Below, piece after piece: positions 34,352 through 42,896 of a DNA stretch of 64,000 bases. Position 1 is the first letter of the stretch. Each line of letters opens with the position of its first letter. This DNA is from CAVVAL01 sp963742725 (lineage in GTDB: Bacteria; Actinomycetota; Actinomycetes; Mycobacteriales; Cryptosporangiaceae). The notes beneath the pieces were generated by a model. That model was given only the letters and a program-made list of their open reading frames with translations. It was not told where the DNA came from and did no database searches. A program made the position numbers and the translations under genes. The DNA is taken from the NCBI GenBank assembly GCA_963742725.1, contig CAVUMX010000004.1:806001-870000 (forward strand), written 5' to 3'.

Positions 34352-36733
34352 TCAGAGGGCGTCGCGGCGCTGGAGCATGGTGAACGCCAGCCAGCCCGGG
34401 ACGACCGGCAGCCAGAACGTCAGCAGCCGGAACAGCAGGACGCTGGAGACGGCGACCGCGCCGTCGAGTCCGGCGGCGGCGGTGAGGCCGGTGGCGAGCA
34501 CCGCCTCGACGGCCCCCAGCCCACCCGGTGTCGGCGCCGCGGACGCCAGCGCGGTGCCGGCGAGGACGATCACGGCCACCAGCACCAGCGGCACCGACCG
34601 TCCGAACGCGTCCACGCAGGCCCACATGACCAGGACGGTCGTCAGGGTCTGGAGGAGCGTGCCGGCGAGCCCGGTGAGGAGCCGGGCGGGGCGGGTCAGG
34701 ACGGAGCCGATGCGCGGCCGTACCTGGCTGAGATACGGGCGGAGCCGCGCGACCACGAACTTGCGCCCGGCGGGCACGGCCGCGATGCCGGCGCCGATCG
34801 CGAGGACCACGCCGAGCGCGATCACGGCCTCGGGCGGCACGCTCAGCAGCTCCGTCTGGTTCGCGCCGGACACCACGTTCAGGACGATCAGGACGAGCAC
34901 GGTCATCATGAACGTGCCGGTCTGCCACAGCGCCACGCTGGCGACGGCGGCCGCGGGCGGTACGCCGCTGCGCTGCAGGAACCGGACGTTCAGCGCGGCG
35001 CCGCCCACGCCCGCCGGGGCGACCAGTCCCAGGAACGAGGCGGCGACCTGGACCCAGATCGTCCGGATGAGCGGCAGCCGCTCGGCCACGAACCCGACCA
35101 GCCCCAGCGCGGCGCCGACGTACCGGGACGCGGCGAACAGGGCCGCGACGCCCATCCAGCGGGCGTCGGCCTGGCGGACGACCGCCAGCAGGTCGAGCCC
35201 GGCGACCTGGCTGACCAGCACGTAGGCGGCGATCGTGAGCGCCACCGCGCTGACGACCGTCCGGAGGCGAAGTCTTTCGACGTTGACCAGCTCGACCGGT
35301 GCGGTGGGGACGGCCGCCAGGATCTCCTCGCGCAGCTCGTCGAGGAGTTGCCCGCTCTCGCGGAGCTGCCGGCGGGTCGCCCGGCCGAGGACGATCGGCT
35401 GGAGCAGCGGGACGGCCGTCGCGAGCCGTTCGGGCCCGACGACCCGCAGCGCGCTCGCCACGGCCCGGTCGGCGCCGACCAGCAGCCCCAGCGTGACGAG
35501 CAGGTGGGCGAGGTCGATGCGGAGCGTGGTCTCCCCGGCGGCGATCTGGCCGGCGCCGGTGACGCGGATCCCGGTGCCGCCGTCGGGGGTGGCGACGAGG
35601 TTGCCGGCGTCGAGGTCCCGGTGGGCGATCGCGCGGCGGTGCAGGATGCCTATCTGTTCCCAGGCCGTGTCGAGCCGGGCGTCGGTGAGTTCGTCGGGCT
35701 CCAGGGTGTCGAACGTCTGGCCGGGGATGTCCTCGAACGCCAGCAGCGCCGCGTCCGGCTCGACCGGGACGGCGCCGACGAGCCGCTGCGTACGGGCCCC
35801 CGCCGCCGCCATGGCCATGCTCACCAGCGCGATGTGTTCGAGGGTCCGGCGCAGCGACAGCAGGGTCCACCAGGCGCCGGGCTGACGGATGCGGACCGTG
35901 CGCCACAGCGACACCAGCAGTCCGGACCCGACATGGTCGTGGTCGAGCACGTACACGACGAGTGGCTGCCCGTTCGCGTCGCGGACGTCGAACAGGACCG
36001 GGTCGCGGACGTCCAGGAGGCGGGGCTTGAGCGACGCCACGTCGATGCCGAGCCGCCGCAGCACGTCCACGACATCGCGGGGGCTGGGCCGGCTGGGCGG
36101 CGAACCGGCCGCCCACCGCACCGCCAGGCCCACGACCCGGCCGAACAGGAGCGACACGACGATCGCGAGCGTGGTGAACCCGATGATCACCATCGCCACG
36201 CTGACCAGCACGAGGACGGCCGTCGTGAGCACCCGCCACCGGTCCCGCTGGCCGATGCGCACGACCGTGGCCATCGCGACGACCGACGCGACCACGCCGT
36301 TCAGCGGGTGCGCCCCCGCGCCCGTGCCGATCAGGACCGGGGCCAGCGCCGCGCTGTTCGCCAGCAGCAGCCGGAACGCGCCGGCCAGCGCGAACGCCAG
36401 GAACGCGGCCAGGACCGTGTCCGCGCAGATGCGGAACCGCCGCCGCAACAGCAGGTCGCCCACGATCGCCACGGGCAGCGCCAGCAGCATCAACCCGGAC
36501 GCCGTCGTCGCCAGGACGATCAGCGCGCCGGGGACCGGCCGGATCGCTGCGGTCACGTCCGCGCCGAGGCCGGCGACCGTGTTGACCGTCATCGCGCCGA
36601 CCAGCAACGCCAGCCCGAGACCCACCAGCGCGACCAGCAGTCGCAGCAGGTCCAACGGGCGACGCACACGCCGGGGTGGCTCCGGTGCCTCGATGCCGGG
36701 CTCCACCCCGGCTACAGCGGTGGCCGGAATCAT
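34352..36733 (-). CDS. Flippase-like (UPF0104/LPG synthase TM) protein with kinase-like middle domain
   Basis: A 793-residue membrane protein in three parts. The N-terminal third (about 25-230) has six or seven hydrophobic helices. The middle (about 250-480) is soluble and kinase-like, with the loop AHRDLDAGNLVATPDGGTG resembling HRDxxxxN of ABC1/APH kinases and IDLAHLLVTLG after it. The C-terminal third has about eight helices of the lysylphosphatidylglycerol-synthase/UPF0104 type (GGLGAVEAVLATGLTAAAG). Related actinobacterial proteins are suggested to move lipids or glycolipids across the membrane. The start at 36733 is preferred, with GGGAG upstream; an ATG at 36778 is weaker. Confidence 0.87.
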   Translation of the reverse strand: MIPATAVAGVEPGIEAPEPPRRVRRPLDLLRLLVALVGLGLALLVGAMTVNTVAGLGADVTAAIRPVPGALIVLATTASGLMLLALPVAIVGDLLLRRRFRICADTVLAAFLAFALAGAFRLLLANSAALAPVLIGTGAGAHPLNGVVASVVAMATVVRIGQRDRWRVLTTAVLVLVSVAMVIIGFTTLAIVVSLLFGRVVGLAVRWAAGSPPSRPSPRDVVDVLRRLGIDVASLKPRLLDVRDPVLFDVRDANGQPLVVYVLDHDHVGSGLLVSLWRTVRIRQPGAWWTLLSLRRTLEHIALVSMAMAAAGARTQRLVGAVPVEPDAALLAFEDIPGQTFDTLEPDELTDARLDTAWEQIGILHRRAIAHRDLDAGNLVATPDGGTGIRVTGAGQIAAGETTLRIDLAHLLVTLGLLVGADRAVASALRVVGPERLATAVPLLQPIVLGRATRRQLRESGQLLDELREEILAAVPTAPVELVNVERLRLRTVVSAVALTIAAYVLVSQVAGLDLLAVVRQADARWMGVAALFAASRYVGAALGLVGFVAERLPLIRTIWVQVAASFLGLVAPAGVGGAALNVRFLQRSGVPPAAAVASVALWQTGTFMMTVLVLIVLNVVSGANQTELLSVPPEAVIALGVVLAIGAGIAAVPAGRKFVVARLRPYLSQVRPRIGSVLTRPARLLTGLAGTLLQTLTTVLVMWACVDAFGRSVPLVLVAVIVLAGTALASAAPTPGGLGAVEAVLATGLTAAAGLDGAVAVSSVLLFRLLTFWLPVVPGWLAFTMLQRRDAL

Positions 36734-36789
36734 GCGGGAAATGCTCCCACCTGCGGCGCGGCGTGCTGGCAGCGGCACACCGGGCAGCT

Positions 36790-36845
36790 AAATCACAACC
36801 AAACCCTTCCAGGAGTCATAGGGTTGTGATTTCTGGTACCAGAAA
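36790..36845 (+). promoter_or_regulatory. Nested palindromic operators before the AlbA_2 gene
   Basis: AAATCACAACC (36790-36800) and GGTTGTGATTT (36822-36832) form an 11-bp perfect inverted repeat. Overlapping the right arm is a perfect 16-bp palindrome TTTCTGGTACCAGAAA (36830-36845). Both lie 32-87 bases before the ATG at 36877. Confidence 0.75.
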
Positions 36846-36876
36846 CCTTGTCAGGTGTGTGTGGGGAGTGGATTCG

Positions 36877-38655
36877 ATGGCGATTCAGCCCGGTGGTGAG
36901 GTGTGGGAGGACCGTCGGCGGCTGTATCTCGCCGTCGAGCGGTCGCTCGCCCTGCTGGCCGGGGGTGCCTCCGGCGACATGTCGGAGACCGAATGCGTCG
37001 ATTTCAAGGAGGAGGCGGGGCGGCGCGGTCGTGGTGGGGTGATCCTGCCTGGCGGCCCGTACAACCAGGCGGTGGCAGCCCAGCTCGCCGATGAGGTCGC
37101 CTGCCTGGCCAATACGCCGAGCGGCGGCGCTCTCATCGTCGGCGTCGCTGACGACGGCGCGCTCGTCGGGGCTGAAACGGACCGGGACTGGCTGCGGCAG
37201 CGTATTCATGAACGGGTCGAGGTCGCTCCGGCGGTAGAAGTACACCACCTTCCCGACGGGACGCGTCTTCTCGTCGTACTCGTCGCCGAGGCGCGCGAGC
37301 CGGTGGAGAACACGCGCGGGCAGCTGCGATGGCGGGTGGGGAAAGCCTGCGCAGCGGTCGACCGCTCGGAGTGGTGGGCCGAACGACTCCGCCGTCAAGG
37401 CGCCGATCCGCTCCTCGCGGAGACGACCCGGCGGATTTCGGACCTGGCTCCCGGTGCACTGCCGGCCGTCCGTCGACTGTTGCGCCAGTCGGCGGGCACC
37501 GCCGCGGAGATTCGAGATCTGCCCGATCGGGAGCTGCTTACACGACTGGGGGTCCTGCTCCCGAGCGGCAACCTAACGGCGGCCGGTGTGCACATGTTCT
37601 GTGTCGCGCCCCGTACCGTCATAGAGCTCGTGGCGCTGGACGTGAGTGGCGGCGACGTAATCTCCTCGCCTCCCGACCTGTCCGGGCTAAGCCTGATCGA
37701 ACAGCTCTCCGAAGTGGAAAGCCGGCTGGACGTATTCGACACCTCGGTCGTCCTACGGAGCGGACTCCACCTAGAGCCCGTCCGGCAGATTCCGTGGTTG
37801 GCCGTCCGCGAGGCTCTACTCAACGCGATCGTTCACCGTGACTGGTTGCCGGCCGAGCCCGTTCACATCACGTGGATCCAGGCAGACAGCACGATGGAAG
37901 TGAGGTCGCCCGGCGGATTCGCTGGAGGCATCACCGCAGACTCGGTCCTGTCCGCCCGGTACTCGCGCAACCCAGCGGTTGCCGACCTGGCGCGGGCACT
38001 CGGTCTCGTGGAGAAGCAAGGTGTCGGGGTAGACCGGATGTACCGCGAGATGCTCGCTCTCGGGCACCGGCCACCAATCATCCGCGAGGAGCCGGGGCCG
38101 TCGATCCGCACCAGACTTGTCGGGGGTTCGCCGCTCGCTGCGGTGATGGCGGCGATGGTCGCGCTCGAACCACCTGCGCGACAGCGCGACGTACGCATCG
38201 CACTCGTCCTACACGCACTGTTCCGTGACGGATTCGTCACCAGCAGGACCCTCGCGCCGCTGCTACAGGTTCCTCCGGCCGAAGCGGACGAGGCGCTTGA
38301 TGTCGCCGCAACCTGCGTGGTGGACGGTCGGCCACTCGTGCGGCAGTCCGCGAGCGGGCCCTGGCTTCCTGGGGCCGGTTTCGTCACGAGGGCGACCGCC
38401 GACGCCCACGCGGTGGATGTAGCCAAACGCCGGGCCCTTCTCACATGGTGGCGGCCAGATCGATCGAGCGCGCGCCGTCTCGTCGCGGCCTGGCTGGAAT
38501 CTGCTGATCGCATCACAAGCGGCGACTTCTCAGAGATGACCACCCTGACCAACACTGCCGCGTTGAAGGCCCTGAACCGCCTTGTGGAGGAAGGCCTCCT
38601 CGCTCGGGGGGATGCGGCTCGTGGACGCCGGGCGCACTTCGTCGCGGTACGGTAG
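36877..38655 (+). CDS. AlbA_2 (Schlafen-type) ATP-binding regulator-like protein
   Basis: A 592-residue cytosolic protein. The N-terminal AlbA_2/Schlafen domain (about 30-165) has the VDFKEEAGRR start, the CLANTPSGGALIVGVADDGA core and a winged IHERVEV part. The middle contains a GHKL/HATPase_c_4 segment with VREALLNAIVHRDW and the RSPGGFAGGITADSVLSARYSRN-type loop split over 345-380. The C-terminus (about 425-590) has winged-helix-like stretches (NTAALKALNRLVEEGLLARG). Such proteins are annotated as DNA-binding regulators, and some Schlafen-like genes belong to defence islands. The ATG at 36877 has GGGGAG upstream. Confidence 0.87.
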   Translation: MAIQPGGEVWEDRRRLYLAVERSLALLAGGASGDMSETECVDFKEEAGRRGRGGVILPGGPYNQAVAAQLADEVACLANTPSGGALIVGVADDGALVGAETDRDWLRQRIHERVEVAPAVEVHHLPDGTRLLVVLVAEAREPVENTRGQLRWRVGKACAAVDRSEWWAERLRRQGADPLLAETTRRISDLAPGALPAVRRLLRQSAGTAAEIRDLPDRELLTRLGVLLPSGNLTAAGVHMFCVAPRTVIELVALDVSGGDVISSPPDLSGLSLIEQLSEVESRLDVFDTSVVLRSGLHLEPVRQIPWLAVREALLNAIVHRDWLPAEPVHITWIQADSTMEVRSPGGFAGGITADSVLSARYSRNPAVADLARALGLVEKQGVGVDRMYREMLALGHRPPIIREEPGPSIRTRLVGGSPLAAVMAAMVALEPPARQRDVRIALVLHALFRDGFVTSRTLAPLLQVPPAEADEALDVAATCVVDGRPLVRQSASGPWLPGAGFVTRATADAHAVDVAKRRALLTWWRPDRSSARRLVAAWLESADRITSGDFSEMTTLTNTAALKALNRLVEEGLLARGDAARGRRAHFVAVR

Positions 38656-38667
38656 GCGCACCAACAC

Positions 38668-41600
38668 TCAGGCAGGAACCGACTGGCGGGCGGCTTCGGC
38701 GACCCGGGTCAGGGTCGGTCCGTCTACCAGAGCGGCGACGGTGTCGTGGAACGCGGCTTCGCCGTCCGGGCCGACGACGGTCCGGCCGACGGACACGATC
38801 ATCTCGATCATCGTCAGGGAGTCGCCGCCGAGTGAGTGGAAGTCCGCGTCCGGACCGAGCCCCGCGACCGGGACCGACAGCACCCGCGACCAGATCCGCG
38901 CCACGGCGGTCTCGATCGGGTCGAGCCTGGCCAGGTAGGCAGCGGGGAAGCCGGCGGCGAACGGATCGGGCAGGGCCCGGACGTCCACCTTGCCGTTCGC
39001 GGTCAGCGGCAGCGCGTCGACGGATCGCAGGTAGGACGGCACGAGGTGGGCCGGCAGCCGTTCGGCGAGGTATGGCCGAAGTTCGTCCGGCGGGCAGTCG
39101 GCGACCACGTACGCGCAGAGGACGGTGTCCCGCGATCCCGGCCGCGCCCGGCCGACGACCGCCGCGCGCACCACGCCGGGATGGCCGACGAGTGCCGCCT
39201 CCACCTCGCCGGGCTCGACCCGGTGGCCACGGATCTTGATCTGGTCGTCCGCCCGGCCGAGGTATTCGAGTACCCCGCTCGGCAGCAGCCGGGCGAGGTC
39301 GCCGGTGCGGTACGCGCGGGACCCGTCCGCGAGCTGGGGGAAACGGTCGTCGGCCCGGCCGAGATACCCGGTGGTGAGCTGCGCGCCGGCCAGGTACAGC
39401 TCGCCGGGATCGCCCGGGGCGACGGGCCTGCGGTCGGCGTCGAGCAGGTACGCGCGCGTGTTGTCGACGGGCAGTCCGATGGGGACGGCCGGTGCGCTGG
39501 TGTCGCCGTCGAACACGTGCACGACACAGCCGATCGTCGCCTCGGTCGGCCCGTACTCGTTGACGATCCGGCAGCCTAGGGCCTCTCGGGCGCGGGCCGC
39601 GACGGCGGTGGTCAGCTGCTCGCCGCCCACGACGAGTGTGCGGAAGCCCGTGGCTTTGAGATCCAGCATGCCGATCAGGTCCAGGTGGGCCGGCGTGAGC
39701 TTCAACGCGTTCGCGCCACATCCGTGCAGGACGTGCCGCAGCGTCGCCGGACTCACCTCGTCCGGCACGAGCGCGATGCTGCCGCCGGCCAGCAGCGGCG
39801 GGAAGATCGCGGTGCCCGTCAGGTCGAACGCGAGCGACGTGAACAGCGCGAACCGGGTGCCTGCGTCCACTCGGTACAGCCGCGACGCCCAGGTCACGTA
39901 GTTCATCAGGCTCCGGTGCGTGATCTGGACGCCCTTCGGCGCACCGGTCGAGCCGGACGTGTAGATCACGTACGCGCGATCGTCCGGCCGGGGGGTGCGG
40001 GGTCGCGTTGTGGCCGGCGGGACGTCCTCGATGACCAGCGGCCGCGCGACCCGCGCGGCGTTACGCCGATCCGTGAGGCAGACGACGGCGGCCGGCGCCG
40101 GGGCGGCGGGGTGGCCGGTGTGGGCGTGGGTGGGCCCGCTGTCGGGGTGGTTGGCGTTGGCGCGGGCGGCGTCCGCGAGGAGGGTGGCGATGCGGGTGTC
40201 GGGGTGGGCGGGGTCGAGCGGCAGGTAGGCGGCGCCGGCCAGCAGGACGCCCCACAGCCCGGCGAGCGCGGCCACCGACCGGTCGGCGAGCAGCCCGACG
40301 ACGGATCCGGGCCCGGCGCCCCGGGCGGCCAGTGCGGCGGCCACGGCCTCGGCCCGCCGCAGCAGCTCCGCGTAGGTGACGTCCTGGGCGGCGTCGAGCG
40401 CGTCCGGCGTGAGGGAAGCTCGGGTGGGGGTGGTGAGGGCGATGGCGTCGGGGGTGGCGGCGGCCTGGCGGCAGAACAGGTCGACGACGGTGTCCTCGGA
40501 CGGCTCGGTGACGGGGCCCGCCCAGCCGCGATGCGTGGCGGGCACGAGCGCGTCGCAGATCTGGTCCAGCAGGGCGGCGGCGCGGTCGGCCATGCCGGGG
40601 GCGTCCGGATAGGAGAGGGTCAGTTCGGTGCGCCCGGCCGGTTCGGTGGCGACGATCGAGACGGGCGCGAGCGGCGCGTGGACCGGTACGGAGTAGAGCG
40701 TCGTCGCGGCGAAGTCCGGGGTGGAGAACGCGGCCAGGTCGACGCGTCCGAGATGGGAGACGAGGGCGTCGCACGCGTACCGGTCGGTGCGGCGGGACAG
40801 TGCGTCGAGCGCCGCCAGGCCCGGCCGCACGACGGACAGGGGCAGCCGGAACGCCGCCAGCTCGCTCGTGCCGCTGACCAGTTCGCGCCGGTCGGCGAGC
40901 GCGCGCAGCAGGCGCTGGTGCCAGTCCGTCCAGCCGTCGCCGGGCCGGCCGTCGAGGAAGATCGGCAGGCTCAGGTTGGCGGTGGAGTCCAGGTCAGGGT
41001 CGTGCCGGCGTAGGTCCACCGGGACCATGTACCGGCTCCCACCGATGGCGGCCGCGATCTTCGCGACCAGCCCCGGATGGTTCCCGTCGAGCGTCCGCCG
41101 CGCCCACCCCGCCGCGCCCGCGCGCGCAGCCCCTCCCGACCTTCGGACTTTTGAGGCCGCAGCGGTGCCCGCGACCCTCAAAAGTCCGAACCTCGGCGCA
41201 GGGTGGTGGGCGGCGGGGCCGGGTGGCGTGGCACGGTGGTCGGTGGCGCGGAGGGGGGAGTGCGAGCGCAGGGGAATCGAGGACCGGCGGGCGGTGGGGC
41301 CGAGCGCGTCGAGCAGTGCGTAGTCCGTGATAGGGGAGGTCGCCCCCGATGCGACCTCCCCGCGTAGCGCCCGGAAGACCTCAGTGGCCCACCGGAGCGC
41401 GCCGCGCCCGTCCATGACGCCATGGCCGGCGCGGAACACCACAGTGCCATCCGCCTGCAACACGTCGCACGTCGTTTCCATCGGCACGGCCGCCGCATCG
41501 ACGCCCGCCGCCCCGGAACAGGCGCCCGGCACGCTACCGGAACGGACCGGCGGCGCCACACCGCTGTCCACCCACGTCCGTCCCGACCGGACCAGCCGCG

Positions 41601-41880
41601 ACCCCGGACACGCGTCCCCCGCCACCGCGACGGCCCGCTCCAGATCGCCCCGCTCGATCGTGCCCACACCCTCGACGACCAGCTGGATCGTCAACGGCAC
41701 CGGGCTCGCCAGGTACAACCACTCGTTCGGCGAAACCGGCCGGGCAAACGGCGAAACCGGCCGGGCAAACGGCGAAACCGGCCGGGTAGACCCCGCGCCG
41801 GATGGCCCTGCACCAGAGGACCCGGAGGCCAGCCCGGACGGCCCCCGCCTCGACGGCTCCTGCCGACAAAGGCCGCTCAC
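38668..41880 (-). CDS. Single-module NRPS (C-A-T), LstE-like
   Basis: A 1070-residue enzyme, last in the five-gene operon. The N-terminal condensation/acyltransferase-like domain (about 50-450) has the active motif HGVMDG at 153-158. The adenylation domain follows with YTSGSTGAPKGV, FDLTGTAIFP, NEYGPTEATIG, YRTGDL and GHRVEPGEVEAAL, then NGKVD, and the C-terminal carrier domain has the phosphopantetheine site LGGDSLTMIE. There is no thioesterase. In lipstatin formation LstE loads leucine and esterifies it to the beta-lactone hydroxyl; the same role is inferred here, while the amino acid is uncertain. GTG at 41880 overlaps the preceding stop (GTGA). An in-frame palindrome and a short tandem repeat sit inside the N-terminal part. 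Confidence 0.9.
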   Translation of the reverse strand: MSGLCRQEPSRRGPSGLASGSSGAGPSGAGSTRPVSPFARPVSPFARPVSPNEWLYLASPVPLTIQLVVEGVGTIERGDLERAVAVAGDACPGSRLVRSGRTWVDSGVAPPVRSGSVPGACSGAAGVDAAAVPMETTCDVLQADGTVVFRAGHGVMDGRGALRWATEVFRALRGEVASGATSPITDYALLDALGPTARRSSIPLRSHSPLRATDHRATPPGPAAHHPAPRFGLLRVAGTAAASKVRRSGGAARAGAAGWARRTLDGNHPGLVAKIAAAIGGSRYMVPVDLRRHDPDLDSTANLSLPIFLDGRPGDGWTDWHQRLLRALADRRELVSGTSELAAFRLPLSVVRPGLAALDALSRRTDRYACDALVSHLGRVDLAAFSTPDFAATTLYSVPVHAPLAPVSIVATEPAGRTELTLSYPDAPGMADRAAALLDQICDALVPATHRGWAGPVTEPSEDTVVDLFCRQAAATPDAIALTTPTRASLTPDALDAAQDVTYAELLRRAEAVAAALAARGAGPGSVVGLLADRSVAALAGLWGVLLAGAAYLPLDPAHPDTRIATLLADAARANANHPDSGPTHAHTGHPAAPAPAAVVCLTDRRNAARVARPLVIEDVPPATTRPRTPRPDDRAYVIYTSGSTGAPKGVQITHRSLMNYVTWASRLYRVDAGTRFALFTSLAFDLTGTAIFPPLLAGGSIALVPDEVSPATLRHVLHGCGANALKLTPAHLDLIGMLDLKATGFRTLVVGGEQLTTAVAARAREALGCRIVNEYGPTEATIGCVVHVFDGDTSAPAVPIGLPVDNTRAYLLDADRRPVAPGDPGELYLAGAQLTTGYLGRADDRFPQLADGSRAYRTGDLARLLPSGVLEYLGRADDQIKIRGHRVEPGEVEAALVGHPGVVRAAVVGRARPGSRDTVLCAYVVADCPPDELRPYLAERLPAHLVPSYLRSVDALPLTANGKVDVRALPDPFAAGFPAAYLARLDPIETAVARIWSRVLSVPVAGLGPDADFHSLGGDSLTMIEMIVSVGRTVVGPDGEAAFHDTVAALVDGPTLTRVAEAARQSVPA
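41142..41190. repeat. 15-bp-arm palindrome inside the NRPS coding sequence
   Basis: TTCGGACTTTTGAGG (41142-41156) and CCTCAAAAGTCCGAA (41176-41190) are perfect inverted copies around a 19-base GC-rich loop. The AT-rich arms contrast with the surrounding gene. It stays in frame, adding residues around FGLLRVAGTAAASKVR. Confidence 0.85.
41729..41791. repeat. Three tandem 21-bp repeats in the NRPS N-terminus
   Basis: Three adjacent 21-base units, the first two identical, encode the repeated peptide RPVSPFA in the linker before the condensation domain. The unit keeps the frame, so copy number may vary without breaking the gene. Confidence 0.85.
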
Positions 41881-42896
41881 CGTGCGTACTCCTCGATCCC
41901 GCCGATCGTCGCGATCCACCGTTCCAGCTCGGCGAATCCCTGTTCCTGCGTGACGGAAGGCCGGTACCCGAAGTCGCGATGCGCGGCGCTGGTGTCGTAG
42001 GTCCCGGACCGTGTCAGCAGCGCCACCGAGTACCGGGACACCGGCGGCGAGTACCGGTCGCGCAGGTAGGGAACGCGCCACGCCAAATCGACAGCCCCGA
42101 CGGCCAGGTCCCGGACGAGCGGCGGCACACGCCGCGAAGGCGACGTCCCGCCGAAGCGGGCGGCGACGGACGACAGCAGTGCCCACACGTCGCTCTTCTC
42201 CGCGTCCGCGACGAAATACGCCGACCCGCCGACCCGGTCGGACCGCGCGGCCGCGACACAGGCCTGCGCGGCGTTCACGCAGTAGCAGAGGGACGCGTAC
42301 ACGGTCTGGCCGCCGGAGAGGTCAGGCAGCCGTCCGGCGCGGAGCTTGGCGATGAGCTTCGGCATGAAGCCGGACCAGTCGCGCGGCCCCCAGATCCCGC
42401 GCGGCCGGATCGCGCACGTCGTGAACCCCGGCGCGTCGGCGGCGAGGACCAGACGCTCGGCGGCGGCCTTCGTCTCGGAGTACAGGTTGAGGAACCGTGA
42501 CGGGTAGGGCGCCGATTCGTCCAGGTCGAGCTGGTCGGTGCCGTCCATCAGCGCGCTCGGACTGCTCACGAACACGAACCGCCCCACGCCGGACGTCCGG
42601 GCGGCGTCCACAAGGTTCCCGGTGCCGGTGACGTTGTCGTCCCAGAACCGAGCCCGGCTGCCGACGTCGCTCACGCGCGCCGCCGAGTGGTAGACGACGT
42701 CCACGCCGCGCGTGGCGTCCCGCAGCGACGAGGCATCCCCCAGCGACCCGGTGACGAAGTCGACAGGCAACGTCCGTAGGTACGACACGTCGCTGGACGG
42801 CCGGACCAGCACCCGGACGGAGTCCCCAGCGGCCAGGCACGCGTCCACGATGTGGCTGCCGAGGAACCCGGAACCACCCGTGACCAGGGCTTTCAC
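41877..42896 (-). CDS. OleD/LstD-like NAD(P)-dependent 3-beta-HSD reductase
   Basis: A 339-residue short-chain reductase of the extended 3-beta-hydroxysteroid dehydrogenase/isomerase type. The N-terminal Rossmann motif is VTGGSGFLGSHIVD, DVVYHSAARVSDVG follows, and the catalytic YSETKAAAERL (YxxxK) is near residue 147. In long-chain olefin synthesis OleD, and in lipstatin LstD, reduce the beta-keto acid from head-to-head condensation to the beta-hydroxy acid that the ligase cyclises. GTG at 42896 overlaps the stop of the ligase gene (GTGA), and its own stop overlaps the NRPS start. Confidence 0.9.
   Translation of the reverse strand: MKALVTGGSGFLGSHIVDACLAAGDSVRVLVRPSSDVSYLRTLPVDFVTGSLGDASSLRDATRGVDVVYHSAARVSDVGSRARFWDDNVTGTGNLVDAARTSGVGRFVFVSSPSALMDGTDQLDLDESAPYPSRFLNLYSETKAAAERLVLAADAPGFTTCAIRPRGIWGPRDWSGFMPKLIAKLRAGRLPDLSGGQTVYASLCYCVNAAQACVAAARSDRVGGSAYFVADAEKSDVWALLSSVAARFGGTSPSRRVPPLVRDLAVGAVDLAWRVPYLRDRYSPPVSRYSVALLTRSGTYDTSAAHRDFGYRPSVTQEQGFAELERWIATIGGIEEYAR

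Noticed and set aside
33525..36239. 904-codon minus-strand frame
   Set aside because: It is Arg/Pro/Gly-rich, has no family resemblance and runs across the hydrolase, cold-shock and flippase genes in other frames.
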